From NCBI GenBank assembly GCA_950295325.1, contig OX485808.1, positions 33,255,180 to 33,319,179 on the forward strand: a stretch of DNA of 64,000 nt, given 5' to 3'. The position numbers and the translations under genes were made by a program. Positions 44,515 through 54,427 of this stretch are shown one piece after another. Origin of the DNA: Polytrichum commune (taxonomy: Eukaryota; Streptophyta; Polytrichopsida; Polytrichales; Polytrichaceae). Position 1 is the stretch's first letter. Each line of letters opens with the position of its first letter. The notes under the pieces were generated by a model, which made no database searches, was not told the origin of the DNA, and worked only from the letters and a program-made list of their open reading frames with translations.

Positions 44515-47043
44515 CAAGAGACAGTCAAGCTGGAAACCGCTCATGAAAAATCTCATTCTCAAACTGCATCCGTGAGGAAGGCAGCTAACGCTAAAGCTAG
44601 AGAAGATAGAGCAGCAGCCAGAGAGTATAGGAAACAATTACGGGAAAAGAGAAGAAGTTGGGTGCAACCATTTTTAGACGTAGCAAGGAGGTTTTCAAGT
44701 AATGGTTCAGGAGGGAATTTTCAAACACCTGTAGATAAGCCTTCAACAAGTGTTGAGAGAGAATTCTTATCCCCAAAAGTTTTATTTTCTGACACGACAC
44801 CTCGTACCAGTTCACCCACTCCACCATTGTGGACTACCGCCTATGAACGTACACCATCTCCTATACTTGACTCAACGGTTTACGCCAATATACAAGGCAA
44901 CCCATTGTTTACACCTTATACACCATTAATACCCATAGCACAATTAATACCTCCTCCCTTACGACCTGTAGTACAACCTGTAGTACCGCTTCCTAATATG
45001 GCGGCTAATCCTCCTAGGATCAATAGTGTAGTGAATTTGCCTTATTTTCAGGGTAGACCAGGAACAGATCCTGATGTCCATGTGAGGAAATTCGAGATTG
45101 CATGTGCTGCAAATAGCGTACCTCCAAATAAAATGATGGAAGTATTTGTAGCAACGTTGCAAGAGAATGCATTCTTATGGTACTCCCGCCAACCACCATT
45201 TGCTGACTGGGACGCCCTTAAAAATGCATTTCTTCTCTACTTCAGACCCTTGGGGTTTGAAAACAGTCTGATGGAGAGATTGAGGACAATTCGTATGGGT
45301 GTAAATGAGGCCGTTGACAGTTATTGGGGAAGAATGAGTGATATATTGTTGAGAATGGGTGCACACCAAATTCCCAATAATTTCTTAAGAAATATATTCA
45401 TAGGAGGATTGTACCTTTTTGAGTTAAAACTATATGTGAGAGAGCGAACCCCAGCTACTGCACAAAATGCATTTACCTTAGCAAAAGCTTGGGAGGAGTC
45501 TCGTGTGGAGGATCAATATACTTTTGAAAATTACAATTATGACCTTTACGACCAAACCTTGAAGGATCAGACTTACTATCCTGTTTTACCTTGTCAATCT
45601 CTAACATACCCAGGCGCTAAGCCAATGATAGATGCCACCCAATTTAAACACCCTAGCGCGGATCTGTTTAAACCACCCAAGATCCTATCAAAACCTCCAC
45701 TGGTTGGTCAATCTACGTCTCAAGAGTTAGCCTTGATGGATATCACTAAGAAACTTGCAGATCTAGAAGTCAAGATCACAAGAGGGGCTAACAAAAGACC
45801 ACCACCAACTGAGGAAATGACTAATGTGTGGTGTAACAATTGTAAGGGTCATGGTCATTTATCCAATGAGTGCCCCACTCCAAAAAGTCTGAGAACTAAA
45901 TGTACCTTTTGTGGAGGGAACCATTCAGTCAATGAATGTTGGAATCTACCGAGAGGTCGTCCAGTCCATCAGATAGACACCACTCAGTCACGACCTTGGC
46001 AACAAGAGCGTATGGACGATATGCCCAACGCGAGTTATAACCCCAAAAGAAATTTTAACCGTCGGCCAGTGCCTCTTAGTTTTGGGAATCGACCAAGTTG
46101 GGGTGAGACCAATCAACCGCCAAATTGGAGGGGTCCTCCATATAACCCCCGAACCCAAAATTATAAGACACCAATGCCTAACCAAGATGTCGTATGTTTC
46201 AGATGTGGAGAAATAGGTCATTATGCAGGGGATTGTCCCAATCCTAGAAAGATTCAACAATATATCCCATTGTGTGGGAATTGTAAAGAGGCAGGACACC
46301 CTACAGTCGAGTGTAGTCGACCCCGGAAGGAAGTTCCTCCATCCGATAGGGATTATAAAAAGGGCAAGCATGTGACGATACAAGAGGATGATGAACGAGA
46401 TCGTAATGTCCATAGAGTTCAACACTCCGAAAGAATAGATGAAGAAGTGAGTGTAGTGACAACTAGATCCCGAAAACCTCTTTTGATGCAACAAAATGGA
46501 TCTAGTACTGAGAGATTTAATAAACAACACAGTGATGATGGAACTAGTCTTACGGAGTATTCACAAGCTCCTTTGATTAGAAATCCAAAGGACAAACCAA
46601 CCGTGGAACTCAATCCACCACCGATAAATCTACCACCCGTAATAATTCCCGATGATCCAAAAGTTTCATTACCCACCGTTGTTGTTAACCCTCCAGTTCC
46701 AACCCAATTGCCCACGTTACCAACTAATGATTTTTATCCTTATCCGAAAATATCTATAAGAAATCAGAGACCCAAGGTTAAACCGTCGTCTTCCCGATCA
46801 TCACGAATGATGATATTGTCGAAGGACCTTAAACCCTATAATATCATGGAAGATTTGGATAAGATACAACCAACAATTACAATGAAACAATTATTGGCTG
46901 TAGCACCACAATGTCGTAGCTCCTTAAGTTCTTCCATGATACGTAGGAGGCCTAAACCAGCAACAGTACATGACATTACCTTAAGTAGAGATCCAGGAGC
47001 CCCAACCGTTGATGTCATCATAGGAGGTGCTCTTATACCATGA
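44515..47043 (+). CDS. gag: gag of the Ty3 element
   Basis: Open from just after a TGA at 44,512 to a TGA at 47,041, about 840 codons, with no ATG near its 5' end. A GTG at 44,572 is in frame but is not a credible plant start. N-terminal basic helix (KAREDRAAAREYRKQLREKRR) and a Pro-rich linker. Then a retrotransposon Gag domain (VRKFEIACAANSVPPNKMME, LWYSRQPPFADWDALKNAF, about residues 160-310 counted from 44,572). Four zinc knuckles follow, starting near residues 421, 444, 542 and 568: three CX2CX4HX4C and one CX2CX3HX4C. A basic/Pro-rich tail leads to the protease. Gag packages the element RNA into cytoplasmic particles. Four knuckles are more than the usual one or two. The missing ATG suggests either a damaged start (see the frame at 44,489) or expression by frameshift. 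Confidence 0.85.
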   Translation, partial: QETVKLETAHEKSHSQTASVRKAANAKAREDRAAAREYRKQLREKRRSWVQPFLDVARRFSSNGSGGNFQTPVDKPSTSVEREFLSPKVLFSDTTPRTSSPTPPLWTTAYERTPSPILDSTVYANIQGNPLFTPYTPLIPIAQLIPPPLRPVVQPVVPLPNMAANPPRINSVVNLPYFQGRPGTDPDVHVRKFEIACAANSVPPNKMMEVFVATLQENAFLWYSRQPPFADWDALKNAFLLYFRPLGFENSLMERLRTIRMGVNEAVDSYWGRMSDILLRMGAHQIPNNFLRNIFIGGLYLFELKLYVRERTPATAQNAFTLAKAWEESRVEDQYTFENYNYDLYDQTLKDQTYYPVLPCQSLTYPGAKPMIDATQFKHPSADLFKPPKILSKPPLVGQSTSQELALMDITKKLADLEVKITRGANKRPPPTEEMTNVWCNNCKGHGHLSNECPTPKSLRTKCTFCGGNHSVNECWNLPRGRPVHQIDTTQSRPWQQERMDDMPNASYNPKRNFNRRPVPLSFGNRPSWGETNQPPNWRGPPYNPRTQNYKTPMPNQDVVCFRCGEIGHYAGDCPNPRKIQQYIPLCGNCKEAGHPTVECSRPRKEVPPSDRDYKKGKHVTIQEDDERDRNVHRVQHSERIDEEVSVVTTRSRKPLLMQQNGSSTERFNKQHSDDGTSLTEYSQAPLIRNPKDKPTVELNPPPINLPPVIIPDDPKVSLPTVVVNPPVPTQLPTLPTNDFYPYPKISIRNQRPKVKPSSSRSSRMMILSKDLKPYNIMEDLDKIQPTITMKQLLAVAPQCRSSLSSSMIRRRPKPATVHDITLSRDPGAPTVDVIIGGALIP

Positions 47044-47646
47044 TTCCAAATCGACACAGGATCAAGTGTCAATTTGATGAATGTTGAAACCATGAATGAA
47101 TTAGGGATATCCAATGTAGTCTCTACTACCATTATTTTAAAAATGGCAAACAGCAGCCGAGTAAAGCCTCTAGGAGTCTTAGAACAGATCCCGACCCTTG
47201 TTGCTAACATTGAATATAAAATTGATTATGTGGTCTTTAAAACAATGGACGGTGTTCAGTCTTACCCAGGTCTTCTTGGACGTACGTGGTTGTTGGATGC
47301 ACACGCCAAGGAAGACTAGGGAAAGGGTACACTGACAATTGGTAGTGGGTTAAAGAAAATCATTTTACCTTTGTTCCCTACCCAATATCATGGTGAGACT
47401 CAGGAAGAGGAAACCGAGTTTACTACGGATGATGGTTATGAAACAGAGAAAGAGACCACTATGAATAAATCCATACATCATATAAATAATAAGCCGTTTC
47501 AATATGCTCCCGTAGGAATGGGAGAATATTTTTGTGCACTTGGTGACGGAGATTCTGACGATGCTATTTTAGCATGGCAGAATACATTGCCAGTCAATAT
47601 GATTCACACCGCGCGTAACTCCGAAAAGCTAGTTTACCTTGTATAG
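47044..47646 (+). pseudogene. Protease region of pol, two in-frame stops
   Basis: Continues exactly in the gag frame after TGA 47,041. The catalytic FQIDTGSSVNLM is the sixth kind of residue block downstream of the stop, followed by the second conserved segment SYPGLLGRTWLLDAHA. TAG at 47,317-47,319 interrupts where relatives commonly have Trp. The frame resumes through an acidic linker (GETQEEETEF) to TAG 47,644-47,646. All three stops could arise from TGG by one G-to-A change, though other origins are possible for the third. Aspartic protease would cleave the Gag-Pol precursor. As written it can be made only by readthrough or supplied in trans. Confidence 0.85.
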
Positions 47647-50538
47647 AAAGAGACAAAGTCCAAAACATTGGTTAAGGATGAATTAGCTGAGAAATGGGAG
47701 TCTACGATGTTTGAGTCTAATCAGCCCGTGAAGAATTACGTGGTTAAGAATGTGTGTAAAGATATGAACTTGAGTGATGATGACACACCTCGCATTATCA
47801 AAGTATATGAGAAAATCACGGGTGATGAGTGGAAATTTTGGAGAGATTTCTTTAAAAAGAACATTAAAGTCTTTGCCTGGACGTATAAAGATTTGAGAGG
47901 AGTACCCCCGGAGATTTGTGAGCATAAGATTGTATTGGAGGAGGGAACAACTCCTGTCCGACAAAGACAATACAGAATGAATCCGAAATATTCCTTATTG
48001 GTTAAGGAAGAGGTTGACAAATTGTTGGAAGTCGGTATTATTTATCCAGTCCCGTATAGTGAATGGGTATCACCCATAGTCGTAGTGCCCAAGAAAAATG
48101 GTAAACTACGAATATGTGTGGACTATCGGAAGTTGAATAGTGTCACGAGGAAAGACTATTTTCCTCTTCCCTTTACGGATAGCATGTTAGATGGAGTGGC
48201 AGGTTATGATTGTTATTCCTTTATGGATGGGTTTTCAGGATACAACCAAATTTCAATATATCCACCCCACCGTCCCCTAACTGCTTTTACCACACCTTGG
48301 GGCATATTTGCATATGCCCGTATGCCATTTGGTATGTGTAACTCCCCTGGAACTTTCTCCAGATTAGGAGTTAACACATTTCAGAAATATCTCCATCGTA
48401 CGATGGAAGTCTTTTTGGATGACTTTGCAGTTTATAGCACTAAAGAGAAACATGCCCTACACCTTCAGGAATGTTTCGATGAGTGTATGAAAGTCGGGAT
48501 TTCTATCAATACGGCTAAGTCCGTATTCCTAGTACCCTTTGGCAGGTTAGTAGACCATATAATATCTAAGCAAGGAGTTGCTACCGACCCAGAGAAAATT
48601 GCAATTATTGCTTCATTGCCTATACCTACCACAGTTTCAGAAGTCAAGGGATTCTTAGGACACACATGCTATTATCGTCGTTTCATTTTTCGTTATTCCG
48701 TCATTGCTATGCCACTGACTGAATTGCTAAAAAGAACCGATACCCCTCCTGTGTGGACTCAAGCATGTACGGAAGCCTTTAACACTCTTAAAAAGAAATT
48801 AATTTCTGCTCCAATATTAGTTGCTCCTAATTGGGAAAAGGACTTCGAAGTATATGTAGATGCATCGAACGTTGCCGTAGGTGCGGTCTTAAGTCAAAAG
48901 GACGAGAAAGGTCATGACCACCCTATATACTTTGCTAGTCGTCAGCTAGTCCAAGCAGAGCGTAACTATACAGTCACGGAGAGAGAAGCCTTAGGAATGA
49001 TCTTCTCAGTACAAAAATTCAGACATTACCTATTAGGGTATAAGTTCGTATTCCACGTAGATCATGATGCCCTAAAATACATGATAAACAAACCCCAATT
49101 GAGTGGAAGGATAGCTAGATGGGTTTTACTGTTACAAGAGTTCAATTTTACTATTCAAGTTCGACCTGGTAAGAGTCATGCTAATGCAGACCACTTATCA
49201 CGGTTAAGTGATGCATTAGGCACCGAACCCATTGATGACTCCTTCCCCGATGTTGAATTATTCTTTATAGAAAAGATGTCTCCTGAGTACGCTGAGATAA
49301 TTGACTATTTGCAAACCAACACATTTCCCGAGGGTCTTTCTAAGAAACAACAACAGCGGTTAATATTTAAAACGGCTCCATATTCCATCATTGCCGATAC
49401 CTTATATAAGAAGGGCAAAGATGGTGTATTGAGACGATGCATTATGAGCTCAGAAATACCCTTAATTTTACAAGGATGTCATAGTGACCCAGCGGGAGGG
49501 CATTTTGCAGGCAATGTCACTGCTAGGAAGGTCTTACAAGCCGGGTATTGGTGGCCTACCTTATTTAATGATTGTGTCATTTATGCTAGACAGTGTGATG
49601 TTTGTCAAAGAGTGGGCAAGCCTACAGAAACTTCGGCAATGCCATTACACCCTATCCTAGCATTAGCACCCTTTGAGAAATGGGGAATTGATTTTGTTGG
49701 TCCAATTAACCCTCCTAGTAAAAGTGGCCATCATCGTTATATTTTAGTTGCCACAGACTACGCCACTAAATGGGCTGAGGTTGAAGCCACTAAACGCGAT
49801 GACAAAGAAACAGTTGCTAAATTTCTCAAAACCAACATATTTTCACGTTTTGGATGCCCACGAGAGTTGATTAGTGATAGAGGCACTCATTTTGTTAACG
49901 ATGTCATTGAATTGTTAACAGAGAAATATAAAATCAAACATCGACTCACAACACCATACCACCCGAGAGCAAATGGTCAAACAGAAAAGACAAATGGTAT
50001 CTTGTGTAAAATCATAACAAAAACTGTCCAAGGCTCTATGGTGGATTGGGATGTTAAGTTACTAGATGCTTTATGGGCATATCGTACAGCTTATAAAGTC
50101 ACTACAAAATTTACCCCTTTCCAATTGGTGTATGGTCAAGAAGCCATCCTACCCATTGAGTTAGAACTACCCTCTTTACGCATAGCATTGGAAGAAAGGC
50201 TAGATGATTCGGACTCGTTGCAAGAGCGTATCGCCATGTTAGAGAAATTAGATGAAATACGTGGCCAGGCATACCTCAATACGGCCGCAATTCAAAAATG
50301 GCGTAAAACTTATTATGACAGCAAAATGAAAAATAAAATTATTGCTGATAATGATTTGGTCTTACTATATGATAGCCGATTTCAGAAGTTTCCAGGCAAG
50401 TTCAAAATTCGATGGCAAGGACCCTATAAGGTGGTTAAAGCCTACGAAAATGGATCCTGTGACCTGGAAGATTTCCAAGGACGGCCATTAGCTACCCGCA
50501 TTAATGGGAATCGTCTGAAAGTATACCACACTAACTGA
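47647..50538 (+). CDS. pol: pol: reverse transcriptase, RNase H, integrase
   Basis: Same frame as gag and protease, open for 963 codons to TGA 50,536. RT has KKNGKLRICVDYRKLN (about residue 141 from 47,668), MPFGMCNSPGTFSRL and the active site VFLDDFAVYS (about 249). RNase H has EVYVDASNVAVGAVLS (about 396), YTVTEREALG and HVDHDALKYM. Integrase has the HHCC zinc region (CHSDPAGGHFAG ... CDVCQRVGK) and catalytic GIDFVGP, ISDRGTHF and QTEKTNG, giving a D,D,E triad near residues 674, 736 and 773. The GPY/F-type tail RWQGPYKVV has no chromodomain after it. All catalytic residues are intact. There is no ATG start, so it depends on translation through the stops at 47,041, 47,317 and 47,644. Confidence 0.95.
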   Translation, partial: KETKSKTLVKDELAEKWESTMFESNQPVKNYVVKNVCKDMNLSDDDTPRIIKVYEKITGDEWKFWRDFFKKNIKVFAWTYKDLRGVPPEICEHKIVLEEGTTPVRQRQYRMNPKYSLLVKEEVDKLLEVGIIYPVPYSEWVSPIVVVPKKNGKLRICVDYRKLNSVTRKDYFPLPFTDSMLDGVAGYDCYSFMDGFSGYNQISIYPPHRPLTAFTTPWGIFAYARMPFGMCNSPGTFSRLGVNTFQKYLHRTMEVFLDDFAVYSTKEKHALHLQECFDECMKVGISINTAKSVFLVPFGRLVDHIISKQGVATDPEKIAIIASLPIPTTVSEVKGFLGHTCYYRRFIFRYSVIAMPLTELLKRTDTPPVWTQACTEAFNTLKKKLISAPILVAPNWEKDFEVYVDASNVAVGAVLSQKDEKGHDHPIYFASRQLVQAERNYTVTEREALGMIFSVQKFRHYLLGYKFVFHVDHDALKYMINKPQLSGRIARWVLLLQEFNFTIQVRPGKSHANADHLSRLSDALGTEPIDDSFPDVELFFIEKMSPEYAEIIDYLQTNTFPEGLSKKQQQRLIFKTAPYSIIADTLYKKGKDGVLRRCIMSSEIPLILQGCHSDPAGGHFAGNVTARKVLQAGYWWPTLFNDCVIYARQCDVCQRVGKPTETSAMPLHPILALAPFEKWGIDFVGPINPPSKSGHHRYILVATDYATKWAEVEATKRDDKETVAKFLKTNIFSRFGCPRELISDRGTHFVNDVIELLTEKYKIKHRLTTPYHPRANGQTEKTNGILCKIITKTVQGSMVDWDVKLLDALWAYRTAYKVTTKFTPFQLVYGQEAILPIELELPSLRIALEERLDDSDSLQERIAMLEKLDEIRGQAYLNTAAIQKWRKTYYDSKMKNKIIADNDLVLLYDSRFQKFPGKFKIRWQGPYKVVKAYENGSCDLEDFQGRPLATRINGNRLKVYHTN

Positions 50539-51498
50539 GGACAGTTAGTATCATTAAGTAGGAGGAGGGGTACATAAGTAAAATTAATATGTCGTAACAT
50601 AGTCAATTAATTTTTTTGATATTATGTACTATAGTTAGGAGTTAATTAAGGCTAAGCCCTTAATGAAAATGTGAACTAAATTAAGGGTTAGGTCTAGAGT
50701 TTAAAACTACTAAGTATTAGAATCCTAGTACCATGTAAGTTAGAATTTGGTGTGTACAACCCATAAATGGCCATAATCTAAAGGAAGTAGGCGATAAGTA
50801 GAATTGGCCATAAACGGGATAGTAAGCTTAGATACGGCCATAACCATAATAACAGAATGTGAGACTCATACACAAGTGAGTGAGCTAAGAAGTCGAAGTG
50901 ACGCCAGATTCGGGTAAAATCTGATCATTGCTCATCAAGAAAGGCAATTGGCAACTGAATCATCATGGCAAGTAGCTGCGAAATGGAAGTGGCCATCATC
51001 TTGACGTTCAGGTGAACGCCTAGGCGGCGCAACCCAAGACGTCACATTGCAACGAACAGGCTATAGACAGTGCAGCTGCATGAGAGCAGTCTGAGGGCAA
51101 ATTTGAGTAAGTGAGCTTGAAATCAGCAGGGTAGAGTCTAAGCAAGCTTGAACGCCAGGTCTTAGTTGGAGTGCGCACATTGTTGCTGGGTGAGAATGCT
51201 GAGGGAGAATTCTGGACCTTGAGCGTTGAGCAAACTGCTGCAAGTTGGAGTGAGAGATTGGCAATAGACTGAAGTTGAGAGTGCAAGAGGGCAACCTGAG
51301 AGAAAAATTTGAACAAGTTAGGTTGAGTCTGAAGGAGCTGGGTATAGTTTGAGTGCGCTCGCCATTGCCGAGAGTAGAAGTTAGTGTCTGTATCAGGAGC
51401 GCTAGGCAATCGCCAGAGTTGAATGTGAGAAATTGGCAAGAGAGTGTGTGAGGAAATCGCAGTGAGTTACAGATTGGTTGAAAGGAGAGGCAAGTCCA
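50539..51498 (+). other. Ty3 spacer between pol and the extra ORF
   Basis: An internal purine tract AAGTAGGAGGAGGGGT lies at 50,556-50,571, more purine-rich than the sequence directly before the 3' LTR. The following ~900 bp are non-coding on the plus strand and share the LTR style of GAG- and GGC-AT-rich words (GGCCATAA, GGCAATCGCC, GCCATTGCCGAGAG). It may carry a promoter or splice acceptor for the downstream ORF, but none is evident by consensus. Confidence 0.55.
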
Positions 51499-54390
51499 AT
51501 GGCAGGACCATCAAAGGAGGGAAGAAAGAGAGGAACCTTGCTCATTGAACCACTTTCATTTGATCAGATCCCTGAGGAGTTTAAGGAGAAAATTAGAGAG
51601 AAGGAGTCTCATTTGAAATCAGCAGGGTTATGGGAATTCGTCACCCAGTTGGAGATTCCGTGGCCATGGCCTGCTGACTTAGCAGAATTTGTGCTATCTG
51701 CTGGAGCGAGCGATTTTCGGGAGGTGCGAGTGCGCGATCAGTTAATTCGCCTAGAGACGGAGGCAATAGCCCAGGTGACCACTTTGCCTGGAGGCGACAG
51801 CGGCTCAGTGGCGGAAGCATGCAGGGCAATTGACGCTCCGGAGTGGGGAGTGGTTTTCGAAACTGGCCAGTTGGCATTCAACGTCCGAAAACAAGGCTGG
51901 GACCTGCAGAAGGCGGTGTCGCCCTGGCGAGAGTGGCTATTGCTTGTGCATCAGCGCATTGAGCTCGAGCGAGATGGCAATTTTATGGAGCATTGTGTAG
52001 TCTGTGCGGCATTGGCAGCTTGGATTAGAGGTACCAAGTTTAATTGGGCGGAGGAAGTGAGGTTGAGAATCAAGGAAGAAGTTGAGAAAGGCAAGTGTCT
52101 GCGACCTGTACCTTTGAGATCTGCTGGGTATATAGGCATGTTGTGTCAATTGTCCTTTAGCCCTAACACGTCTTTGGCTACTCGTCGGTCAGTTGCCCCG
52201 TTCTTACCTCGACCTGCTGGGTTTGTCATGGAAGAGCCCATGCCTCCTGTCTATAGCCCCTTCAATAGTCCTGAACCTCCTGTTATTTTAGAGGAGTATA
52301 TAGAGTTACATGGCGAGAGTCCAAAAGGGTTAGAGTCTAAGGGATTCAGCCTACCATGGAAGGAGGGCTCGCCATTACCAACTTACATGCCAACTGTAAA
52401 GACTGAGTGGCAGGAGAGGATGGCGATAGTCATGCAGGAATTAGAGAGTCAGAAGAGGTTAGTGGAGAGACAACAAGAGGAATTAAGTTTAGCCAACGAA
52501 AAGGCATCTCAATTGACCAGAGAGAATTCAACATTGACTAAGTCTGTCCAGCAGTTGTCAGAGAGCCTTCGCCACCTAGAGGATGAACAGAAAAAATGGC
52601 AAGTAAAATATGGCGAGGTAGAGTCTGTGACCAGTCAGCTGTTGAGAGAGAAAGAAGACTGGGAGAAAAGTAAAAATGATTTTTCCAAAGAGAGAGCCGA
52701 GTGGCTGAATTTGAAAGGGAGACAGGAAAAGGCCATAGCCACTAAATCGGCCAAAGTCAAGAGTTTAGAAACTCAGGTACGAGCCTTTTTGACAAATGAG
52801 AAAGAGGTAATGGACCTACAACAACAGGTTAAGGGTCTGAAATCCTTGTCAGAGGCACAGGCCGAAAAGGTAGAGTCTTTGGGAAGGAAGGTTGATAGGG
52901 TGAAGTCGGGACTGTGGGCTATAGAGAGTGCATGTCTGCCTTATCACAGTCTGTACAAGAGTTATGAGTTACAGAGGGATATTTTCTTCATAGCCTATGA
53001 CCTGAAACCATCCCAGGTGTTAGAGCCAATAGTGTTTGAAAGGCTATGGGAGGAGGTTGTGAGAGAGAATCATGAGAATCTGTTGACAGAAATCCTAGTG
53101 AGAGGTGAGCTCAAATTACGCGACTTATTCAAAGGATTTCAGATCATTGTCGATTTGGGAGTCCACGTCTTTTTGTACTACAGCCAGTTGGAGTTATCCT
53201 TAAACAAGAGGAGGCAATTAGCTGCTGAGGTAGAGGCAAGTCAGCCTACTCGCCTGGTTGACTTGCACCAGTGGAATCAGGCTGTTACTACAGCCATGGC
53301 TATATGCCCACCCATGTTGTTGCAGTCATGGCGGGCCCAACTTGAGAGGATGATTGCCAGCCTGGACAGCGACACCTACCTTCAGGCGGTGATGGATGCG
53401 GCCTCGGAGAGGTTGGCAATCAGCAAGCAGCTGGACATTGGAGCTGGCCAATACCAACTCAAATTTGACCAGATGAAGGAGCGATTAACAAGAAGCTTGC
53501 AGGCTATCGCCCAGCTAGGTGGCCAAATTCAAATACAATTGCAGAATCAAGTCACATTTTTCCTACCCCCGGCTTATCTGGTGCAAAGGGCGTTACAACC
53601 AACGAGGAGACCACCGATCTCACCCTTGGCGCACCAGTACTTGGGCAACTACTCAGCCCTGTTCGATTTTGACATTGAGGAGCCCATTCCTAGTTGGAAA
53701 GCTTTTGATTGGATTTTTGAGGATGTAGGCTTGTCGAGGCAAATCAGCACTCGACCGGAAGAGGCGCATGACGTTGTTTACAGGAGGATTTGCCATGGTT
53801 GGAGTCCGACACCTCCTGTGACTGTCACTAATGACCCCAGATTTTGCGACTGTCTGAGGCGCTGGAAATGGCCACCACAGGCACTCCTTGATAGCCTAGA
53901 ATATAATTGGCCAGTGATCCCTGGAAACTTCATGACGGCTCAAGACTGCTACGAGTCTTACATGCAATTCTCATACGAGCATCGGGAGCACCAAGACCCA
54001 GTCTGCTTCCGAGCGGCTATTTTCACAGCAATCTTGGGATTCTGGTGTAAGAAGTATGAATTTGTGTATAATGTAAACCTGCTGAGTAAGGCTAATCGGG
54101 AGGCAATGTTCTTCACCAAGATCAACTACAACTCAGCTAGGTGGTACCGTTGTCTGGAGGCCATGTGCGCAACGTATTTTATCATTGGGCCTCACCACAG
54201 TTTGGTGAATGAGTTCGGCGCTACCCGCTACGGAGTAATCAGTCGAGCCTTGAAGAATCAGAGGCTGACATTAAACACTGTGGTCCCACAAGAGGAGGTA
54301 ATGGCCCCAGGCTATGTGGAAGACTATGGGCCATCATCTCAAAGACAATACAAGAAGCTCGGACCAGATGGCAAGAGGCTGAAGCGGTAG
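51499..54390 (+). CDS. Intact 963-residue extra ORF of the Ty3 element
   Basis: Starts at ATG 51,499 (MAGPSKEGRKRG) and ends TAG 54,388. Three parts can be seen. The first is an N-terminal globular domain of about 200 residues with FREVRVRDQLIRLETEAI and LAAWIRGTKFNWAEEV. A Pro-rich linker then leads to a long coiled coil at about residues 302-467 (heptads through QELESQKRLVERQQEEL, DEQKKWQVKYGEVES, QVKGLKSLSEAQAEK). The third is a large C-terminal domain rich in Trp, Cys and Tyr (for example FTAILGFWCKKYEFVYNV) ending in the basic KKLGPDGKRLKR, a possible nuclear signal. There is no signal peptide or hydrophobic membrane segment, so it is not envelope-like despite its env-like position. The N-terminal part recalls plant-mobile-domain / putative plant transposon proteins only loosely. 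Function unknown. Confidence 0.8.
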   Translation: MAGPSKEGRKRGTLLIEPLSFDQIPEEFKEKIREKESHLKSAGLWEFVTQLEIPWPWPADLAEFVLSAGASDFREVRVRDQLIRLETEAIAQVTTLPGGDSGSVAEACRAIDAPEWGVVFETGQLAFNVRKQGWDLQKAVSPWREWLLLVHQRIELERDGNFMEHCVVCAALAAWIRGTKFNWAEEVRLRIKEEVEKGKCLRPVPLRSAGYIGMLCQLSFSPNTSLATRRSVAPFLPRPAGFVMEEPMPPVYSPFNSPEPPVILEEYIELHGESPKGLESKGFSLPWKEGSPLPTYMPTVKTEWQERMAIVMQELESQKRLVERQQEELSLANEKASQLTRENSTLTKSVQQLSESLRHLEDEQKKWQVKYGEVESVTSQLLREKEDWEKSKNDFSKERAEWLNLKGRQEKAIATKSAKVKSLETQVRAFLTNEKEVMDLQQQVKGLKSLSEAQAEKVESLGRKVDRVKSGLWAIESACLPYHSLYKSYELQRDIFFIAYDLKPSQVLEPIVFERLWEEVVRENHENLLTEILVRGELKLRDLFKGFQIIVDLGVHVFLYYSQLELSLNKRRQLAAEVEASQPTRLVDLHQWNQAVTTAMAICPPMLLQSWRAQLERMIASLDSDTYLQAVMDAASERLAISKQLDIGAGQYQLKFDQMKERLTRSLQAIAQLGGQIQIQLQNQVTFFLPPAYLVQRALQPTRRPPISPLAHQYLGNYSALFDFDIEEPIPSWKAFDWIFEDVGLSRQISTRPEEAHDVVYRRICHGWSPTPPVTVTNDPRFCDCLRRWKWPPQALLDSLEYNWPVIPGNFMTAQDCYESYMQFSYEHREHQDPVCFRAAIFTAILGFWCKKYEFVYNVNLLSKANREAMFFTKINYNSARWYRCLEAMCATYFIIGPHHSLVNEFGATRYGVISRALKNQRLTLNTVVPQEEVMAPGYVEDYGPSSQRQYKKLGPDGKRLKR

Positions 54391-54427
54391 AGTTTTTGCG
54401 AGACGCAAAAAGGTTAGCGTGGGGCTA
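54391..54427 (+). promoter_or_regulatory. Weak polypurine tract region before the 3' LTR
   Basis: Only GTGGGG at 54,419-54,424 lies next to the LTR start at 54,428, separated by CTA. A small inverted repeat TTTTTGCG-AGA-CGCAAAAA precedes it at 54,393-54,411. Confidence 0.4.

Noticed and set aside
47041..47043. Programmed leaky stop at the gag-protease border
   Set aside because: The context after TGA (TTC CAA) does not match known strong readthrough contexts such as CAR-YYA or CUA, and two more stops follow. Left as a possibility only.
51499..54390. Envelope-like protein
   Set aside because: The position fits, but there is no signal peptide, transmembrane segment or heptad-fusion arrangement near a hydrophobic peptide.
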